From assembly GCF_007745175.1 (NCBI RefSeq), contig NZ_CP036271.1:3174314-3238313 (forward strand): DNA of 64,000 nt, given 5' to 3'. How positions within the stretch are numbered: position 1 is the first letter of the stretch; the number at the start of each line of letters is the position of its first letter. The position numbers were made by a program, and so were the translations under genes. The stretch comes from Caulifigura coniformis (lineage in GTDB: Bacteria; Planctomycetota; Planctomycetia; Planctomycetales; Planctomycetaceae). Under the pieces are notes generated by a model. The model saw only the letters and a list, made by a program, of their open reading frames with translations. It ran no database searches and had not been told where the DNA came from. Of this stretch, positions 59,342-64,000 are shown piece after piece.

Positions 59342-61323
59342 GGATCTTGATTCCCCAATCCTTCTTTGCGTTGTTCTCGTGATCGGTGAGCAGTGCCCAT
59401 CTCCAAAAGTCGGCGTGTCGCGACGACTTCCTTCTGCTTTTGACTGAAAGCGGGGTCGCTGACGTCGCCATTCAGCACCGCGGCGTAGTGGGCGTAAAAC
59501 TTTCTTGCTCTGTGAAACATCTCGCTCCAAGGAAGCAGCTGTAAATCTGGATCCTTCTCAAGGCCGGGCAACTTGGTTTTGGGGACAGTGAGCGTCCCGC
59601 CGTAAACCAGCACTCGGCGACAGCGTGGGCGAGTTGCCATCAATGCCACCTGATAGCGCTCAAGACGTTGGATCTCATCGAATGTGACAGCGTGGCCGGG
59701 CCGCTTGAGTTCGACGATGACGATGTCCTCGGCATCTTTCTCAAAAGCTAGGAAGTCGACCCGCTTATCAGCCATATCCTGCGGAACATCCTGTTGCCCC
59801 CACTCCCTGAGCTGTCTGCCGATGGACTTTTCTTCAACGAAAACTTGCCATTCCGGGTTAAAGAGCCATGGGTAACCGGCCAGCAAGTCATGCAAATTGT
59901 CGTGTGTGATTTTCGATGCAGTCTCAGGAGCATTGTCCAGAATCATTGCTTCGAGCTTATTCACGACGCTCAGTCGCCCTTTGACAATCTCGAGAATCGC
60001 GCGGCTTTCAAGGACCTTCCAGTCATGAAGTCGCCCCAGAGTTTCCGCCAGTTTCGCGGGATCTGTACTGACCTCTTCGATGTGGTCGATCACATCGTGA
60101 AACATCCTGAATTCGTAGGCGCGAATCAGCGACTCGGCCAACTCGCGTGTTCGCGGCTCGTTCTTTGCCGACTGCTGCCCAAGCACCTTGAGGAACCCGC
60201 GAATCTGCTTCTTTGTGGGCGTGTCGAGCCTGTCCAACCTTGCGCCAAACTCCGAATCGGCAATCACCCAGTTCTCGAGCTCCTCGCCCATCATCTCGCC
60301 GCAGTCACGCAGAATCTTTCGGGTCAGTTTCTCGCCCCAAGCCTTAAGCTCTTTGAGCTCCTCTTTCTCCCAGTCGACCTCCTGTCGATCGGTGGAGATG
60401 AGGTCAGACTCAGAATCGGTGCCCGTGTCGATGTAGTCTGCAACGATCTCGCCGCTGACGTATCGCGTCGAGTGTTGCGACGAAGCAGTCGATTCGACGT
60501 TGAAGAAGAACGGCGGCGCCTGGGCTGTCCGCTCGTTGGCATAGACCACGAATCCTTGCAGCTCCTTCGACCGCAAAGGAGATTTCGCGAAGCCGTACTT
60601 GTACCTCACCGTTTTGCCCTCAGCGATCTCCGCCTCCAAGAATCCGTCATCGCCTTCTGTCTGGAAAAGCCAGTCGATGGTCGGCTCAGGAAGTGGCGAC
60701 CCGTTCAAGTAAATCTTCATCTCGCGCCGCGTTATCCGCGAGAATCGCCTCGTGAGGGTCTCCGCCAGCGCGTCGAGATCCAGTGGCGACCCATGTCGTA
60801 GCTGTGACAGCTCCACCTCCGTTCCGTGAGGCGCGCTATTGGCTGGCTTATCGACTTGCGACCAAGGAAAAACGATGTCGTCAGCCTTGCCCGCAGCGAC
60901 ACGGAATTGATCAAGCTGCATCGAGAAACGCAGCCCTTTCGGCTGTGCCGCGGTCCAAGTTGTGACAGTGACCTTGGTGGCGAGACCGAAACCAGCAAGC
61001 TTGCCAATTCCTTTGCGGCCCATGACTTTCCGATTGTGGACCATGCCGTGGTCCGTTTCTCGACGGTTGCGGCCGACAACCATGTAGTGATCTTGGACGG
61101 TGTTCTCTGACATCCCGTCGCCGCTGTCCTTCACCGAGATAACGCTGGCGCCAGGGTCATACTCGGCGGCCGTGGGAACGGTCAGCCAGCACTCCTTCGC
61201 TCCTGCATCCCAGCAGTTCGCCACCAGCTCCGCGATGGAGGGCGCGCGGTGTTTGTACATCTGCGTGCCGAGATGTTCGATCGTGCGACCTAGGACGGTC
61301 ATTCGGAAACTGCCATCCGACAT
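59338..61323 (-). CDS. GHKL ATPase fused to PD-(D/E)xK-like nuclease
   Basis: 661 residues from the ATG at 61323; the frame is open upstream to 61392. The N-terminus is a GHKL ATPase of the Hsp90/MutL/MORC kind: Glu32 and Asn36 in SIAELVANCWDAG, VKDSGDGMSE (64-73), MGRKGIGKLAGFG (101-113), HGTEVEL. The middle (about 250-480) is helical. The C-terminus contains RVDFLAFEKDAEDIVIVELK, whose Asp523, Glu538 and Lys540 fit the PD-(D/E)xK nuclease motif. Predicted restriction component gated by ATP-driven clamping; the methyltransferase follows. Confidence 0.87.
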   Translation of the reverse strand: MSDGSFRMTVLGRTIEHLGTQMYKHRAPSIAELVANCWDAGAKECWLTVPTAAEYDPGASVISVKDSGDGMSENTVQDHYMVVGRNRRETDHGMVHNRKVMGRKGIGKLAGFGLATKVTVTTWTAAQPKGLRFSMQLDQFRVAAGKADDIVFPWSQVDKPANSAPHGTEVELSQLRHGSPLDLDALAETLTRRFSRITRREMKIYLNGSPLPEPTIDWLFQTEGDDGFLEAEIAEGKTVRYKYGFAKSPLRSKELQGFVVYANERTAQAPPFFFNVESTASSQHSTRYVSGEIVADYIDTGTDSESDLISTDRQEVDWEKEELKELKAWGEKLTRKILRDCGEMMGEELENWVIADSEFGARLDRLDTPTKKQIRGFLKVLGQQSAKNEPRTRELAESLIRAYEFRMFHDVIDHIEEVSTDPAKLAETLGRLHDWKVLESRAILEIVKGRLSVVNKLEAMILDNAPETASKITHDNLHDLLAGYPWLFNPEWQVFVEEKSIGRQLREWGQQDVPQDMADKRVDFLAFEKDAEDIVIVELKRPGHAVTFDEIQRLERYQVALMATRPRCRRVLVYGGTLTVPKTKLPGLEKDPDLQLLPWSEMFHRARKFYAHYAAVLNGDVSDPAFSQKQKEVVATRRLLEMGTAHRSREQRKEGLGNQDP

Positions 61324-61736
61324 ACTTGATTCTCCGACGCGATCGAAGTGCAACACCCGGTGATCGGCAGGTTTGCGGAGCCCCCAAGACACCCACTGTC
61401 GCTGACTTTCCCCGCAGAGGAAAGCGCGAGCCCGATACCGCCTAAAGTAGGAGATGGTCGTACATCCCGCAAAACCACTGCGAAAAGAAAAGGAGGACAG
61501 ATCTGACGCGCTAAAGAAAGTCTGTGACTTTCCGCGATGCCTTCGGCAGGCACCGGGGGCGTTCGGGGAGCCGGGAAGGACCCGCCGGCCCTAGGTAGGG
61601 CTGGCCTGTATAGAACCGTTCAATAGCCGCTTCGCTATATGGGGGCTGGGCTTGGTGGGCTGTGCCAATCGCCCGTATTGCGCGCGAAATATTGGCAAGT
61701 CGACCTTGCCCCGCGCTATGGAAAAGCCCCGTGCCT
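61324..61736. other. Intergenic region upstream of the defence cassette
   Basis: About 410 bp of lower GC than most of the window. It should hold the minus-strand promoter of the GHKL gene and the plus-strand promoter of the PadR-like gene. Short frames on both strands lack protein-like features. A purine tract (61490-61500) is visible; no clear repeats. Confidence 0.4.
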
Positions 61737-62027
61737 GTGACCCTGCCCCAGATCAGCCCTGTCCAGTTCATCGTCCTCAAGCAGCTGCAGCCCAAGGAGC
61801 GGACGGGCAAGCAGATCCGCGAGGTGCTCGACAAATGGCGAAAGCCCACCACGCTGGTGAGCTTCTACCTGGCGATGGCCAGGCTGGAGGAAATGGAGCT
61901 GGTCTCAAGCCGCCTGCAGGCGATCCGCGTGGCGAACGTCGCCTGCAGGGAGCGAGCGTACAAGCTGACGGCCGCGGGGAGATCGGCCGTTCGTAATGCG
62001 ATCGCTTTCTACGCGCTCAAGCGGTGA
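61737..62027 (+). CDS. Small winged-helix regulator, PadR-like
   Basis: 96 residues from the GTG at 61737; another GTG is six bases upstream and the frame opens earlier. PQISPVQFIVLKQLQPKERT, GKQIREVLDKWRKPTTLVSF and LTAAGRSAVRNAIAFYAL resemble PadR-type winged helices (helix, HTH, wing, then RAYKLTAAGR). Candidate regulator of the adjacent divergent cassette. Its end overlaps the convergent right-edge gene by 11 bp. Confidence 0.7.
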   Translation: MTLPQISPVQFIVLKQLQPKERTGKQIREVLDKWRKPTTLVSFYLAMARLEEMELVSSRLQAIRVANVACRERAYKLTAAGRSAVRNAIAFYALKR

Positions 62028-64000
62028 CCGGGCCCGGAACGTCCTCAACCACGTACATGCCTTCGCACCAGGCCAGATCCTTTTCGCCTGCGACGAGAGC
62101 GGTGTTGCGGATCGAGAAGGGGAACGTTCCTGAAGCGGTGTGCGCGCTGGCCGGCACAACGAAGCTCGCGATGTTGAACGCTGCGCCTTCTACGTCGAAT
62201 TCGTCGACCACGATCGTAACCGTTGCCGAGAGCTTGAGGGCGAACTGCAGAGTCATCGATCGCAGGTCGACCGGCTGCCGGTCCGCTGTAATGGGCACGC
62301 GATGGCGGCGTTGCTCTCTTGTCCTGGCCTCGAGCTGCGTCGGTGCCATCAGCCGGCGGGAGTTCGAGGCGACTGTTGCGAACAGTGGCTGAGGCACGGC
62401 CGCGGCCAGCTGGGCCAAGGCCTCATCACTGAAACTGCTCACCACGCCGGATCCCTGGGAGGGGGACGTCGTGGCGATCTTGAAGGGGGTGGAATCGTCG
62501 GCTGCGATTCCGGGGAGGGCGGCGAGCACTCGCAGCACTGCAGTCGCGGACACCTGGTCCGCCGAGGGCGTCCAAGTATAGGTTCCCGCGTTCTCGAGAT
62601 CGTCGGCGAGGACGATGGGAAATGACGCGCCGCCATCGATCGACAGCAGGATGTCGACGGCGTCGACATCTTCCGACGCCCAGTTAATAGCGGTGGGCAC
62701 GCTGGCGAGAACGATGGCGTCGACTGCCACGTTCGTGATCTCCGGCGAAGGTGGGGGATCGGCTGCCTGGACCGTGAAGATCGACGATTCGGCGAAGACT
62801 CCGGCATCTGCTGCGTTGACAACCTTGATCCGGGCCGTCGCGCCGACCTGACCGTTCGTTGGCGTCCACGCATGAGAACCGTCGCTGGCCGTGCCGCTGA
62901 CGATCGTGTTCGGGTAGCTGCTCCCGCCGTCGAGGCTGAGCAGGATGTTGACCGTGGTGACATCCGTAGACGCCCAGGTGATCGACGCCGCCTGCCCCTC
63001 GGTCGGGGAGGTTGGGGAGACCGCGACCGCGGAAATCTCGGCCGGGCTGCCAGCGACCTCAATGGCCCCGGCCGTCATCGCTCCGGAACGGAGGACGTTG
63101 TTGTAGGAGCGTGTCCCGGCCAGTTCGGCGATGGCTCCGCTGTCGATCATGCCGATGGCGACCGAGCCCGAACCGGGCGTGTAGTCATCGGGGTCAATTT
63201 CCGCGTCATCGACTCGAAGCCCATTCGCGTCCTGTTCACCGAACTGAAACTCCCTGTCAGCCGTCGTGCTGCCGTCGTTGTAGGACAGTAGGGGACGAAC
63301 GCTCGTGGCCGGTCCGGCGTAGACGTTCCAATCGAAGTCGAACGTGTCGGACGACTCGGCCGCACGAATCCAACCGTTGGTTCCTGCACCGAACAGAAGA
63401 AGGTTGCCCTTGGCGACCATCTCCACGTCGCCGGCATCCAACCATGTCCCTTGCTCCGGCGATGCGGACGTGAAGTCCAGCGTGCAGCCGTAGATCTCCG
63501 TGACGCCCGCGGCCGAGCGGTAGCCCCCGCTGGACGTGCTGCCCGTGAAATCGAGAACTGAGTTGAAGATCCGAATGGGACTTCCACCCGCGCCAGACAG
63601 GCCGATCCTGCTTCGACGAACTTCGACACCGTCGTCGCTGGCCCACTCAATCAGACCGCACACCGAGCCGTGAACGGTCATCTTGCTGTTGTTGATTCCC
63701 TCGGCGGCGATCGAGCCACTGAGGAATGCGCATCGCGTGAAGTGCGGCCCGGCGATCGCCTGGCCGAGCGAATGGCTGTAATAGGCCAGGCCGGACGTGC
63801 CGCCGCCAGTCGATCCGACGCTGCCCAAGATCCCGGTAATGCTGCAACCGTGATAGTAGGTCGCGATCGTCCCGGTCCCGCCGCCGCGAAAGTCGACGTA
63901 GCTGGTGAACGAGTTCGGGTCGTAGGCCGTGCCAGCTCCAGCCTCGCAGTCCAACCACATGACCGTCGCATCGTTCGCGTTGCTCGTGAGACCGAACGAG
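62017..64000 (-). CDS. Large beta-rich protein, probable tail/fibre, 5' end beyond window
   Basis: The frame stays open to the edge, so at least 661 residues are visible. The first 290 or so are Gly/Ser-rich beta (SITGILGSVGSTGGGTSGLA), resembling a right-handed beta-helix of phage fibres. Two similar sandwiches follow (SITWASTDVTTVNILLSLDG; AINWASEDVDAVDILLSIDG), of the Kre9/KNH-like type. The C-terminal 110 residues (TLQFALKLSATVTIVVDEFD) resemble baseplate-type Ig domains. Virion role is inferred from architecture and context only. Confidence 0.68.
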   Translation of the reverse strand, partial: SFGLTSNANDATVMWLDCEAGAGTAYDPNSFTSYVDFRGGGTGTIATYYHGCSITGILGSVGSTGGGTSGLAYYSHSLGQAIAGPHFTRCAFLSGSIAAEGINNSKMTVHGSVCGLIEWASDDGVEVRRSRIGLSGAGGSPIRIFNSVLDFTGSTSSGGYRSAAGVTEIYGCTLDFTSASPEQGTWLDAGDVEMVAKGNLLLFGAGTNGWIRAAESSDTFDFDWNVYAGPATSVRPLLSYNDGSTTADREFQFGEQDANGLRVDDAEIDPDDYTPGSGSVAIGMIDSGAIAELAGTRSYNNVLRSGAMTAGAIEVAGSPAEISAVAVSPTSPTEGQAASITWASTDVTTVNILLSLDGGSSYPNTIVSGTASDGSHAWTPTNGQVGATARIKVVNAADAGVFAESSIFTVQAADPPPSPEITNVAVDAIVLASVPTAINWASEDVDAVDILLSIDGGASFPIVLADDLENAGTYTWTPSADQVSATAVLRVLAALPGIAADDSTPFKIATTSPSQGSGVVSSFSDEALAQLAAAVPQPLFATVASNSRRLMAPTQLEARTREQRRHRVPITADRQPVDLRSMTLQFALKLSATVTIVVDEFDVEGAAFNIASFVVPASAHTASGTFPFSIRNTALVAGEKDLAWCEGMYVVEDVPGPVTA

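Larger units (their letters stand above)
43724..64000. mobile_element. Left part of an integrated phage or phage-like element (extends past the window)
   Basis: Beginning at tRNA-Phe the window changes character: a tyrosine recombinase 1.5 kb from the tRNA, a two-HTH regulator, long runs of small unknown genes joined by one- to four-base start/stop overlaps, a sigma factor, CsrA, a second tRNA, an iteron-bearing winged-helix gene, HerA-like and ParB-like genes, a methyltransferase cassette and a probable tail-type protein. The left boundary is inferred from the tRNA; it may lie anywhere between it and the recombinase. A copy of the tRNA 3' end (attR) was not found here. A conjugative or satellite element remains possible since no terminase or capsid gene is visible. 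Confidence 0.7.

Overview
The window looks like chromosome of a planctomycete (Planctomycetota). Supporting signs are three DUF1559-type pseudopilin-like proteins ([17 protein letters not shown] start, C-terminal H-x9-DG motif), small carboxypeptidase-regulatory-like proteins, DUF1080 proteins, PQQ-propeller and large secreted proteins of unknown function, TAT-exported oxidoreductases and GC-rich DNA. No rRNA operon or CRISPR array is visible.

Positions 1 to about 43,570 are ordinary chromosome with short, mixed-strand transcription units. They hold sugar or ether cleavage and oxidation genes (two Gfo/Idh/MocA proteins, two DUF1080 proteins, a GxDLY-SGNH hydrolase, an aldehyde dehydrogenase, a malate/lactate-type dehydrogenase), the SEDS protein FtsW, ScpB, adenosylhomocysteinase, a GntR regulator coupled to a SpoIID-like protein, a ferredoxin, and a group of amide-bond hydrolases (M20, gamma-glutamyltransferase, ceramidase-like). 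Two features are easily missed: a 32-residue Lys/Ala/Pro histone-H1-like protein (35,999-36,097), and a 20-copy heptamer repeat in the gap between divergent genes (2,172-2,311).

At 43,724 there is a tRNA-Phe gene. From there to the right edge the gene style changes: many small unknown genes, most on the plus strand, with start/stop overlaps of one to a few bases, behind a tyrosine recombinase. I read this as the left part of an integrated phage or phage-like element, probably inserted at tRNA-Phe, whose far end lies outside the window. It carries a repressor-like two-HTH protein with an AT-hook, a FliA-type sigma factor with an extra C-terminal domain, CsrA, a second and structurally odd tRNA, a winged-helix protein whose gene contains four 21-bp iterons (a possible phage-lambda-O-like origin), a HerA-type ATPase, a ParB protein with an N-terminal RanBP2-type zinc finger, two small proteins with possible sliding-clamp-binding C termini, and, at the right edge on the minus strand, a large beta-rich protein that may be virion tail or fibre.

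The most interesting cassette is at 58,265-61,323 on the minus strand: a GHKL (MORC/MutL/Hsp90-like) ATPase with a C-terminal PD-(D/E)xK-like nuclease motif, overlapping by four bases a C5-cytosine DNA methyltransferase. It is probably a restriction-modification or anti-phage system carried as cargo by the element.
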